Source of the DNA: an uncultured Clostridia bacterium
GTDB lineage: Bacteria; Bacillota; Clostridia; Oscillospirales; Ruminococcaceae
Assembly: GCA_947629785.1 (NCBI GenBank)
Contig: CANRFB010000026.1
Location: 1 to 32,898, forward strand
Length of the DNA: 32,898 nucleotides
Reading direction: 5' to 3'
Shown here: positions 1-7,210 of the stretch, in pieces
How positions within the stretch are numbered: the stretch's first letter is position 1
How the letters are laid out: each line of letters starts with the position of its first letter
The notes under the pieces: model-generated
What the model saw: only the letters and a program-made list of their open reading frames with translations
Database searches by the model: none
Told to the model about the DNA's origin: nothing
Position numbers and translations under genes: made by a program

Positions 1-15
1 GAAAGGAAGAATTTT

Positions 16-1470
16 ATGCTTGATAAACGGCTTGCGCTTTGCGCGGAAATGGTAAAAGGGAATTTTGTCTGCGATGTGGGAACGGACCACGCATATCTTG
101 TTTCCGAGCTTCTCACTTCGGGGAAATGCACCGCCGCCGTTGCCGCGGATATTAACGAAAAGCCCTTAAAAGCCGCGGAAAATACTCTTCGCGGGGCAGG
201 TGTGCTTAATAAAGCAGAACTGATAATTTCCGACGGTTTGAAAAACATTCCCCTTGAAAATATAACCGATATTGTAATTGCGGGAATGGGCGGGGAACTT
301 ATTGCAAAAATACTTTCGGAATGCAGTCAATTACACGGGAAAAATTTAATTCTGCAACCCATGACACGTTCGGAAAAATTAATAAAATTTCTTTGTGAAA
401 ACGGCTTTGAAATCATTTCGCAAAAAGCAGTTTCCGACGGGAAATTCTTTTACACGGCAATAAACGCTGTAAAAACAAATCCGCCCCGAAAAGAAATGCC
501 CCCGCTTTTTGAATACCTTGGGAAATTGGATTTTTCCGACAGTGATTCCGTAAAATATATTTATTCAAAAGCGGAAAGCATTTTAAGTTCGGGACGGGCT
601 TTGCGGGATTCGGGACATTCAGCCGAAGCCGTGAAAAAAATTTCACTTGCAAATAAAATAATTCTTGAAACGGGAGGAAAAACAATGTACACTGTAAAAG
701 ATATTTTCGCGTTCATGGACGTTATCGCGCCCATGAAAATTCTCCACAAGGGGGATAATTCGGGTTTGCTTGTAGGCGACGGAAGCGCTTCCGTCACAAA
801 AATACTTTTCACGCTTGACATAACCTGCGAAGCTGTCCGCGAGGCGGCGGCTGTCGGCGCGGAACTGATAATTTCACACCACCCGATAATATATCACCCG
901 CTTTATAATTTAAACGAAAGCAACCCCGCTTGTCTTGCATTAAAAAATAATATTTCCTGTATCTGTTTCCACTCGCCCCTTGACATGGCGGACGGCGGGA
1001 TAAACGACATTATTTTTGATATGCTTGACACACATCTTAAATTAAAGAAATTATCATATTTTGAACCTATCCACCCTGACGGACGGGGTTACGGTTTCAT
1101 ATGTTCGGTGAAAAACGAAATCATGCCGAAAGATTTTGCAAAGCTTTTAAAAGAAATTTTCGGCTGCACTGTATTGCGTTTCACCGACGGCGGGAAAGCC
1201 ATAAAAAAACTCGCGTTCTGTTCGGGAGGCGGCGGGAGCGATCTGCCCCTTGCCATTGAAAACAACGCCGACGCGTACATTACGGGAGATGTCAAGCACG
1301 ATACATGGATAACTGCGCGGAACAGCGGCATTTCCCTGTATGACTGCGGGCATTTCCACACCGAAGATATAGTTATCCCGTACCTGATAAAAAGATTTTC
1401 CGAAGAATTTTCCGGACTTGAGCTTATCCATGCGGTATCGGACAAAGACCCCGTCGAATACATTGTATAG
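16..1470 (+). CDS. trmK: TrmK-type tRNA (adenine22-N1)-methyltransferase fused in frame to a NIF3-family metal protein
   Basis: One 484-residue frame carries two proteins that are normally separate neighbours. Residues 1-222 are TrmK, the SAM-dependent enzyme making m1A22 in tRNA: SAM-binding VCDVGTDHAYL near residue 18, ADIN after strand 2, and the family motif IAGMGGELIAKIL. Residues 224-484 are a NIF3/YqfO-like domain with metal-binding IISHHPIIYHP, FHSPLDMADGGIND and, near the end, DCGHFHTEDI. The NIF3 part (261 residues) is the short YbgI-like form without the PII-like insert of YqfO. GAAAGGAAG at 1-9 is the ribosome site for ATG 16. No stop separates the halves, yet a perfect SD and ATG remain at 673-687. 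It ends TAG, and repeat sequence starts immediately. TrmK identity is firm; NIF3 function is unknown in the family. Confidence 0.9.
   Translation: MLDKRLALCAEMVKGNFVCDVGTDHAYLVSELLTSGKCTAAVAADINEKPLKAAENTLRGAGVLNKAELIISDGLKNIPLENITDIVIAGMGGELIAKILSECSQLHGKNLILQPMTRSEKLIKFLCENGFEIISQKAVSDGKFFYTAINAVKTNPPRKEMPPLFEYLGKLDFSDSDSVKYIYSKAESILSSGRALRDSGHSAEAVKKISLANKIILETGGKTMYTVKDIFAFMDVIAPMKILHKGDNSGLLVGDGSASVTKILFTLDITCEAVREAAAVGAELIISHHPIIYHPLYNLNESNPACLALKNNISCICFHSPLDMADGGINDIIFDMLDTHLKLKKLSYFEPIHPDGRGYGFICSVKNEIMPKDFAKLLKEIFGCTVLRFTDGGKAIKKLAFCSGGGGSDLPLAIENNADAYITGDVKHDTWITARNSGISLYDCGHFHTEDIVIPYLIKRFSEEFSGLELIHAVSDKDPVEYIV
673..687 (+). promoter_or_regulatory. Internal Shine-Dalgarno and ATG for the NIF3 half of the fusion
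   Basis: GGAGG at 673-677, a 7-nt spacer and ATG at 685-687 lie inside the trmK reading frame and in phase with it (codon 224). The spacing is ideal for this genome. The site falls exactly at the junction of the two domains, so a separate NIF3 protein of 261 residues can be made besides the 484-residue read-through product. Translation from it is inferred. Confidence 0.7.
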
Positions 1471-1756
1471 TAGAGTTGAAAGGTGGATTTTCCAGAGTTG
1501 AGAGTAGAGAGTTAAGAGTGGAGTTGTTGCAGTAACGCTTATATCTCTGTTTTCAAATTTTAATAGCTGTAAAATTATACGGCAAAATTCAGTTGTGAAA
1601 AGAACATTAACAGGTTATGCCAACATCTCAACTCTCAACTCTTAACTCTCAACTCTGTTGAAGGCTCAGCCTGCTCTCAACTCTCAACTCTTAACTCTCA
1701 ACTCTGTTGAAGGCTCAGCCTGCTCTCAACTCTCAACTCTTAAATCTCAACTCTTG
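1471..1756. repeat. Intergenic mosaic repeat R1: heptamer arms, core A inverted, 49-bp tandem duplication
   Basis: The whole space between the fusion gene and the amidase is repeat. The left arm has GAGTTGA/GAGTTAA heptamers (about 1493-1525). The middle (about 1524-1630) is core A in inverted orientation relative to the copies at 18601 and 19079; compare AAATTTTAATAGCTGTAAAA here with its complement there. The right arm has TCAACTC/TTAACTC heptamers. Within the right arm a 49-bp unit (7 x 7) containing GTTGAAGGCTCAGCCTGCT is duplicated, starting at 1657 and 1706 for that motif. No coding sequence was seen. Confidence 0.85.
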
Positions 1757-1788
1757 TATTAGGGGGAATTTTTCTGGATATAGAAGCG

Positions 1789-2235
1789 ATGATTGAGTAT
1801 GCGCGGAAATGGGCATTCAAGAGGAATCCCGCATATTACAATTTTGAAAACATAGGCGGCGACTGCACGAACTTCATTTCACAGTGCCTATACGCGGGCG
1901 GCGCGGCTATGAATTTCACGCCTGACACGGGCTGGTATTACATTTCCCCCAACGATCGGGCGGCGGCTTGGACGAGTGTGGAATACCTGTACAAATTCCT
2001 GCTGAATAACAAAGGTATCGGTCCCCGCGGCGAACTTATCCCGCTTTACAATGTCCGTAAAGGCGATATAATCCAGCTTGGCGACAATGAAAGATTTTAC
2101 CACAGTCTGCTTGTAGTGGATCTAAAAGACGGTATTCCGCATATTGCCGCGCATACTTATGACGCTTACAATGTGCCGCTGTTTTCCTACAGCTATGGCA
2201 AAACGCGCTGTCTGCGCATCCGCAGACAGAGTTAA
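1789..2235 (+). CDS. Putative amidase domain protein (Amidase_6-like)
   Basis: A 148-residue protein resembling the putative amidase domain family (PF12671 type): YARKWAFKRNPAYYNF, then GGDCTNFISQCLYAGG carrying the presumed catalytic Cys, and a later His in FYHSLLVVD, giving an NlpC/CHAP-like Cys-His arrangement. Such domains are usually parts of larger cell-wall or germination proteins; here the domain stands alone without a signal peptide. The start is uncertain. The clear ribosome site AGGGGG (1761-1766) is 22 nt from ATG 1789 but 7 nt from an in-frame CTG at 1774, which would add LDIEA and lengthen the first helix. It is flanked on both sides by mosaic repeats; its TAA stop is formed by the first heptamer of the next repeat. 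Cellular role unknown. Confidence 0.7.
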   Translation: MIEYARKWAFKRNPAYYNFENIGGDCTNFISQCLYAGGAAMNFTPDTGWYYISPNDRAAAWTSVEYLYKFLLNNKGIGPRGELIPLYNVRKGDIIQLGDNERFYHSLLVVDLKDGIPHIAAHTYDAYNVPLFSYSYGKTRCLRIRRQS

Positions 2236-2418
2236 GAGTTAAGAGTTGAGATATTGCGGTAACGCTTATATCTCAACTCTCAATTTTTTGTAGATTTAAC
2301 TTTATTTTATCTCACGGCAGGCAATAATTTTAAATTCACTAAACTTTGCCTGAATGCCAGCGGGGGCTTCCCCGCCTCAGCCTGCTCTCAACTCTTAACT
2401 CTCAACTCTCAACTCTCT
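2233..2418. repeat. Intergenic mosaic repeat R2 with core B, filling a convergent gap
   Basis: This repeat fills the gap between two convergent genes. The left GAGTTAA heptamers start at the TAA stop of the amidase gene. The right TCAACTC heptamers end about 2 nt from the stop of the opposite phosphoribosyltransferase gene. Between them is core B (ATATTGCGGTAACGC, then GTAGATTTAACTTTATTTTA, then CTCACGGCAGG) and a perfect 6-bp hairpin GCGGGG-GCTT-CCCCGC at 2360-2375 that lacks a T-run. It could act as a two-way terminator. Confidence 0.85.
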
Positions 2419-3057
2419 TTAATGCGTTTGTGTGTAGCCGAAACTGTTCACTATTGCGTCGATCTTGCGGCCTGCGGAACACATGGGGCATTTCGCGGGA
2501 TTGTAGCTTTCATAATCGGGAATGTCATCGGCATGGAACACGCTGTTTATCTTTATGCCGTGAACTTCCGGAACGGCGCTGAATATTGCGCATACTCCCG
2601 TAAGCGTTCCGCCGTAATAATTGATACAGTTCGCCGCCTGCTGAACGCTCTTTCCCGAAGAAACAGAGGACACAAGCAGAAGAACGTGCTTATCCCTTAC
2701 CGCTTGCTGGAGATTGTCCCGGAGTATTATCTGATTGTTTACGTTTTCGGGCGTAATGCAGTATATATCATTCCCGAAACTGAGTCCGCGGGCGTGTTCG
2801 CTGAGTTCCTCCGCAAGAAACGCGCCTACAAGCCTTGTGCTTTCAAGGCATATGATAGCGTCTACAGGCACGGAAGAATATATCGCCCCCGCCAGTTCCT
2901 TTGCGGTCTCCTTTGCCGACTTGTAATTGTTCTTGATATTATTCAGATCAATGTATCTGTTAACGTGGGAATGGTTCGTGGTGAAATGCCCGTTAACAAC
3001 TTCAAACTTGATCTTCTTATTTCCCTTTGCGGTGATCTCATTCTTTGTTAAATTCAT
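2419..3057 (-). CDS. Orotate-phosphoribosyltransferase-like PRTase with altered PRPP loop
   Basis: A 212-residue protein with a phosphoribosyltransferase fold. The usual loop with two acidic residues followed by TG appears here as HVLLLVSSVSSGKSVQQAA: Ser-Ser replaces the acidic pair that normally contacts PRPP ribose hydroxyls and Mg. The C-terminus has AKCPMCSAGRKID, a CxxC patch like that in some orotate phosphoribosyltransferases. The frame is open further upstream (to 3192), but ATG 3057 is the start: GGAAAGGA lies about 8 nt before it, and the promoter at 3131-3159 leaves the upstream frame mostly untranscribed. There is no pyr gene nearby. Substrate and even catalytic activity are uncertain; it could be a regulatory PRTase. 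Confidence 0.65.
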   Translation of the reverse strand: MNLTKNEITAKGNKKIKFEVVNGHFTTNHSHVNRYIDLNNIKNNYKSAKETAKELAGAIYSSVPVDAIICLESTRLVGAFLAEELSEHARGLSFGNDIYCITPENVNNQIILRDNLQQAVRDKHVLLLVSSVSSGKSVQQAANCINYYGGTLTGVCAIFSAVPEVHGIKINSVFHADDIPDYESYNPAKCPMCSAGRKIDAIVNSFGYTQTH

Positions 3058-3130
3058 AGGTACTATCCTTTCCGCAGCGCCGTAATGTCCTTTCGGAACG
3101 CCGCATACCACATTTTTTGAAGATATGTAT

Positions 3131-3159
3131 ATTATACCACATATTTTCAACAATTTCAA
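3131..3159 (-). promoter_or_regulatory. Sigma-A-type promoter of the phosphoribosyltransferase gene
   Basis: Read on the minus strand: -35 TTGAAA (3159-3154), 17-bp spacer, -10 TATAAT (3136-3131). It leaves a leader of roughly 70 nt before ATG 3057. Confidence 0.75.
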
Positions 3160-3180
3160 TAGGTTTTTTGTACAATTTTT

Positions 3181-3214
3181 AAAAATCGGCACGAAATTAT
3201 CCGCGCCGATTTTT
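3181..3214 (-). terminator. Terminator after the DUF362 gene
   Basis: A perfect 10-bp stem AAAAATCGGC / GCCGATTTTT with a 14-nt loop, whose minus-strand 3' side runs into a T-rich stretch. It ends the minus-strand operon of kinase and DUF362 genes, just upstream of the next minus-strand promoter. Confidence 0.8.
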
Positions 3215-3233
3215 GTAGAAATTACATGAATTA

Positions 3234-4229
3234 TCAGCCCTTGAAAGGAACAACGCCTTTTACCGCGTCCGAAGCGGTAATTTCATTATTGCCGTTGTCG
3301 ATGTCTATAAGGCGGTATCTGTTGTTTCCCATGCCAAGTTCTTTCATGTAGCTTAGCTGACGGTGACCGTGGCGGGATTCGATACGCTCCGTAAGGTCGT
3401 GCCTGTCCTTTTCGGAAAGCGCATATACCATATCCACGGACGCCTGATCCACCGCAAGAATGTCAAGGGAAGCGGTAATTCCTATGTTGGGAGTTACAAC
3501 GGGAGCAGCGCCGAGACCCTCGCAGTCGCAGGAAACGGACATATTCCGCATTACGTTAACAAAGCATATATTCTCGCCGAAATGATCAACTACAGCTTTT
3601 GCGGATTCGGTCATGCGCTCCATGAATTCTTCATTGTTTATGCTCCACAAATTGTCGGAACCCTCAACGGTGTGGATCATACCCTTTCCGACACGTCCGT
3701 CAGCGCAGCCGATGCCGATATTCTTTACCGAACCGCCGAAACCGCCGTTGGTGTGTCCTTTGAAATGCGTCAGCACAAAAAGCGAATCATAGTTTAATAT
3801 GTTCTTTCCCATACTCATTTCGGTGAACCATTTGCCGCCTTTTACGGGAAGCATTACCGTTCCCTCCGAATCGAGTATATCCACGGGGCAGAACGTCCAG
3901 CCGTTGACTTCAAGGGTCTTGCGGTGGAGTTCCGTGGTGTAGCGGTCGCCCTCGTAATAGGTATTTGTTTCCACAATAGCCGCCTGCGGGAAATCGCTTT
4001 TAATCAGCGATTCCACCCACGGACGCGGGATAATGTTCGGTCCGTGCTGTTCGCCTGTGTGGAGTTTTACGGCGACTTTTCCTGTAATTTTCTTATCCAC
4101 AAGCGCGGAAATTTTCCGCAGTCCCTCCGCGGAAAGATCCCTTGTAAAATATACAACGGATTCCTCGCCGCCGCGCTGGGAATAGGGCACATAATGTTCT
4201 CCGCCTGTTCCGGGCATTACTTTAGACAT
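3234..4229 (-). CDS. DUF362 domain-containing protein
   Basis: A 331-residue protein of the DUF362 family (PF04015 type). Recognisable segments are VAVKLHTGEQ near residue 52, THFKGHTNGGFGGSVKNIGIGCADGR near the middle, and TPNIGITASLDILAVDQASVD. It lacks the C-terminal 4Fe-4S ferredoxin module that many DUF362 proteins carry and has no signal peptide. AGGAGG is correctly spaced before ATG 4229. It is the last gene of the minus-strand operon, 20 nt after the hybrid kinase, and a terminator follows. The molecular function of DUF362 proteins is not established; association with iron-sulfur or redox enzymes is only suggested for the family. Family call confident, role unknown. Confidence 0.88.
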   Translation of the reverse strand: MSKVMPGTGGEHYVPYSQRGGEESVVYFTRDLSAEGLRKISALVDKKITGKVAVKLHTGEQHGPNIIPRPWVESLIKSDFPQAAIVETNTYYEGDRYTTELHRKTLEVNGWTFCPVDILDSEGTVMLPVKGGKWFTEMSMGKNILNYDSLFVLTHFKGHTNGGFGGSVKNIGIGCADGRVGKGMIHTVEGSDNLWSINNEEFMERMTESAKAVVDHFGENICFVNVMRNMSVSCDCEGLGAAPVVTPNIGITASLDILAVDQASVDMVYALSEKDRHDLTERIESRHGHRQLSYMKELGMGNNRYRLIDIDNGNNEITASDAVKGVVPFKG

Positions 4230-4249
4230 ACAAAATTCCTCCTGAAAAT

Positions 4250-7195
4250 TTATTTTTCCGAATTTAAAAGTTCTTTCCAGAGTTTGGCGACTTCCGTGCA
4301 GCCGTCTATGTCGTAATTTTCCGCCGCCGTTTTCAGCTTTTCAAAAAGCTGCTGCTGTTCGTTTGCGTAGGTCTGGGCGGACATTTCGCTGACAACGTCG
4401 TCAATTTCCAGAGTGTCGAATGCTTCCAGCGCGGCGGTAAGCTTTTCAAGCAGTTCCATGGTAACTTCCGGATCGGAAATGTCCCCGCCCGACTCGATGA
4501 GCTTCTGCCCCCACTCGGCGATTATTGAACCGCACTTCTCAATATCGCTTTCCTGCGCCGCCTGTTTCAGAATTTCAAAATACTTGCCGTTTATCCCTGC
4601 AAACTTATAGACCGACATATTTTCAATGACTTCGTCAATTTGCAGGGTATCGAAATTATCAAGCGCCACCTGCATCTGTTCAAGCAGAGCGAGAATATCT
4701 TCCATATTGGGAACTTTGTCGGTCTCCGCGGCTGCACATTCGGGGAAATACGGCGTAAGAATATCTTTGAGTTTAAGATATTCTTCAAGCATGACGTCGG
4801 TCTTTTCCATAATAAGGGGAATATTTCCGTCGTTGCCTGCTTTTTCAAGTTCCATAGCCATATCCGCAAGGGGATTTGCGCCTATCTGGCGGGAAGTGCT
4901 TTTCAGGGAATGGACTTCCACGGTGTAATCTCTCCACCGTTCCGCGGCTTTGTGTTCCTTTATCACCTGATATTTTTTGTCAATTGCGCAGAAATATTCT
5001 TTAAGCACCGTATGGAAAAGCGATTCCGTTCCCAGAAGTTTCACCGCGCCCGCGGTGTCCAGTTCCTTTATGTCGAGAATGCTGTTTCCGCCGCTGTCCG
5101 AAGCCGCGTTTTCCTGTGCGAAAAGTTCCCTTGCGTCTCCGTCAATGGGAACTATCTTTTCCTTGGGCAGCCACCTGCGGAGTTTTCCCACAATGTCCTT
5201 TATTTCAATAGGTTTTGCCACGAAATCGTTCATGCCCTCTGCTATGAACATTTCCTTTGCGCCGCCGATGGCGTTTGCCGTCAGGGCGATTATGGGAACG
5301 TCATTATAGCTTGGAACGAGTCTGCGTATGATATGCGTAGCTTCTATTCCGTCAACTTCGGGCATCATGTGGTCCATAAAGATCAGGTCGTATTTTACAT
5401 TATGTATCTTGTCAATGGCTTCCGCGGCGCTTGCGGCAACGTCAATGCGCATTTTCAGCGGTTCAAGAAGTCCCTTTGCAACGGTAAGGTTCACGGTGTT
5501 GTCGTCAACAACAAGAATAGTAGCGTCGGGGGCAATATACGAAAACGTATCAAGTTCCGTATCGCCCTCATAGCTTATGGAAACGTTGCTCATTCCCATG
5601 CCGTTGTAAAGACCAAGCGAATACACGGGCTTGCTTATGACTTTTACATTTGGCATATCGATATTTTCCATATTGTCATAAGGGGAAAGCACAAGACCTT
5701 TCACGTCCTCATGTTCGGAAAGATACGGGCGGGCGTAATCGTCAAACAGGTCTTTATCCACAATAAGCTGGTCGATCTGAACGCCCTCAAGGGAACCCTC
5801 ATCGGTGAGGTCGATATATTCCGCGCCGATCTTTTTCAGATCGTTCATAAGCTGACGTTTTACATAGAAATTGCCTATTATCAGCGCCGCCTTGACGGGA
5901 TTTTCCAGATTGGGAACGGCGGGAGTACCGTCGATTATCTTTTGCGGAAGTTCAAAGGAGAAAGTCGTTCCTTTCTCGTAAACGCTGTCAACGGAAATTT
6001 TTCCGTGCATAAGCCGAAGCAGCTGCTGCGAAATTGCCAGACCAAGACCCGTACCCTCGATATTGCGGTTACGTTTGCTGTCCACCTGTTGGAAAGAATT
6101 GAACAGCTTTTTCATATCCGCTTCTTTTATTCCGATACCCGTATCCCGTATCTGAGCTTTCAGAATGGCAGTCTCCTCGTCCTTGGGAACATACTCTATC
6201 TTCAGATGAACTTCGCCCTGACGGGTAAATTTCACCGCATTTGTCAGAAGATTAAGTATTATCTGATGAATACGGACATTGTCGCCGTAAAGCATTTTAG
6301 GAATTTTCGGGTCGATATCCATGGTGAATTCAATGGGCTTGCTGCCTATCCTGCTGCAAACAATGCCTGTCAGGTCGTTTACAAGCGAAAGCGACTCGTA
6401 TTCCACCTCAACAATATCCATTTTTCCCGATTCTATCTTTGAAAAGTCAAGAATATCGTTGATAATTACAAGCAGATTCTGTCCCGAAGCCTTTACCTGA
6501 TGGATATATTCCCTTGCGGAATTGGACATTTCCTCACGAAGCGCAAGGTCGGCAAGACCTATTACCGCGTTCATGGGCGTTCGTATCTCGTGGCTCATAT
6601 TGGCAAGGAAGTCCGACTTCATGTTTGAAGCTATTTCAAGCTTTTTCTTGCTTTCGCTGAGTTCGTGCGCCCTGTATGCGAAGTTTGAAAGGATAATTGC
6701 GATAGCGTACATGAAATTTGCAGCTTTGTCAATGGTATCTTTATCCACAATGGGAATTTTCTTCACCGATTCTATGTAAGCTTCGGGGTCGATGCCCATA
6801 TCCTCCGCAAGCCTTTGGAAACGTTTCAGGTTGGGCGGTTCGGTAAGCACCTGACCGCCTATAAAGCAGCCCACCATTTCGCCTTTTGCCATAATGGGCG
6901 CGGCAAAATCCACCAATCCCGCATGGCAGTAATATGTATAAGCGCAGCCCTTTTCAAGAGCGCGTTCCGCGCCGCGCTTGTCGCACATTTCGCACTTGCG
7001 GCAGCCTATTCTGTTGGGGCGGGTGTAGATCATGCAGAAGTCGGTAAACCCCGAACCTCTTGTTACCGCCGCGCCGTTTATATCGGTAGTGAGCGCCGCC
7101 ATTCCCGTAAGATTCGAGAAAGCGTCCTGTATCATCTGGAGGGTGTCGATGTCTATCAGGTTTGTAAGATATAACTCGTTTTTCTCGGTATCCAT
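4250..7195 (-). CDS. PocR-domain hybrid sensor histidine kinase with receiver and Hpt modules
   Basis: A 981-residue soluble kinase. Residues about 10-170 are a PocR-type sensory domain with a Cys cluster (C65, C68, C71, plus C84, C90). HisKA follows, with FLANMSHEIRTPMNAVIG (His202). HATPase_c has N box NLLTNAVKFT, DTGIGI and GTGLGLAIS. Residues about 435-545 look like a decayed receiver without the acceptor Asp. A canonical receiver has VVDDN and FMDHMMPEVDG (Asp608). An Hpt domain has VHSLKSTSRQ (His762). The last 150 residues contain two related segments of about 70 residues (FDTLQIDEVIENMS and FDTLEIDDVVSEMS). No transmembrane segment is seen, so sensing is probably cytosolic. PocR domains bind small metabolites (propanediol in the founder); the ligand here is unknown. 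The gene begins 15 nt after the response regulator, in the same operon. Confidence 0.93.
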   Translation of the reverse strand: MDTEKNELYLTNLIDIDTLQMIQDAFSNLTGMAALTTDINGAAVTRGSGFTDFCMIYTRPNRIGCRKCEMCDKRGAERALEKGCAYTYYCHAGLVDFAAPIMAKGEMVGCFIGGQVLTEPPNLKRFQRLAEDMGIDPEAYIESVKKIPIVDKDTIDKAANFMYAIAIILSNFAYRAHELSESKKKLEIASNMKSDFLANMSHEIRTPMNAVIGLADLALREEMSNSAREYIHQVKASGQNLLVIINDILDFSKIESGKMDIVEVEYESLSLVNDLTGIVCSRIGSKPIEFTMDIDPKIPKMLYGDNVRIHQIILNLLTNAVKFTRQGEVHLKIEYVPKDEETAILKAQIRDTGIGIKEADMKKLFNSFQQVDSKRNRNIEGTGLGLAISQQLLRLMHGKISVDSVYEKGTTFSFELPQKIIDGTPAVPNLENPVKAALIIGNFYVKRQLMNDLKKIGAEYIDLTDEGSLEGVQIDQLIVDKDLFDDYARPYLSEHEDVKGLVLSPYDNMENIDMPNVKVISKPVYSLGLYNGMGMSNVSISYEGDTELDTFSYIAPDATILVVDDNTVNLTVAKGLLEPLKMRIDVAASAAEAIDKIHNVKYDLIFMDHMMPEVDGIEATHIIRRLVPSYNDVPIIALTANAIGGAKEMFIAEGMNDFVAKPIEIKDIVGKLRRWLPKEKIVPIDGDARELFAQENAASDSGGNSILDIKELDTAGAVKLLGTESLFHTVLKEYFCAIDKKYQVIKEHKAAERWRDYTVEVHSLKSTSRQIGANPLADMAMELEKAGNDGNIPLIMEKTDVMLEEYLKLKDILTPYFPECAAAETDKVPNMEDILALLEQMQVALDNFDTLQIDEVIENMSVYKFAGINGKYFEILKQAAQESDIEKCGSIIAEWGQKLIESGGDISDPEVTMELLEKLTAALEAFDTLEIDDVVSEMSAQTYANEQQQLFEKLKTAAENYDIDGCTEVAKLWKELLNSEK

Positions 7196-7210
7196 CTCAA
7201 ATTACCTCTA

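Noticed and set aside
1471-1756. CRISPR or short-spacer array in the heptamer regions
   Set aside because: The units are 7-bp tandem repeats without unique spacers.
2422-3051. A 209-codon plus-strand frame over the phosphoribosyltransferase
   Set aside because: Shadow of the minus-strand gene with no family features.
3058-3192. N-terminal extension of the phosphoribosyltransferase
   Set aside because: The frame covers the promoter; SD and ATG at 3057 fit.
4640-6442. A 600-codon open frame antisense to the PocR kinase
   Set aside because: It has no ribosome site or family match and mirrors a real, motif-rich kinase; long antisense frames are common in such coding sequence.
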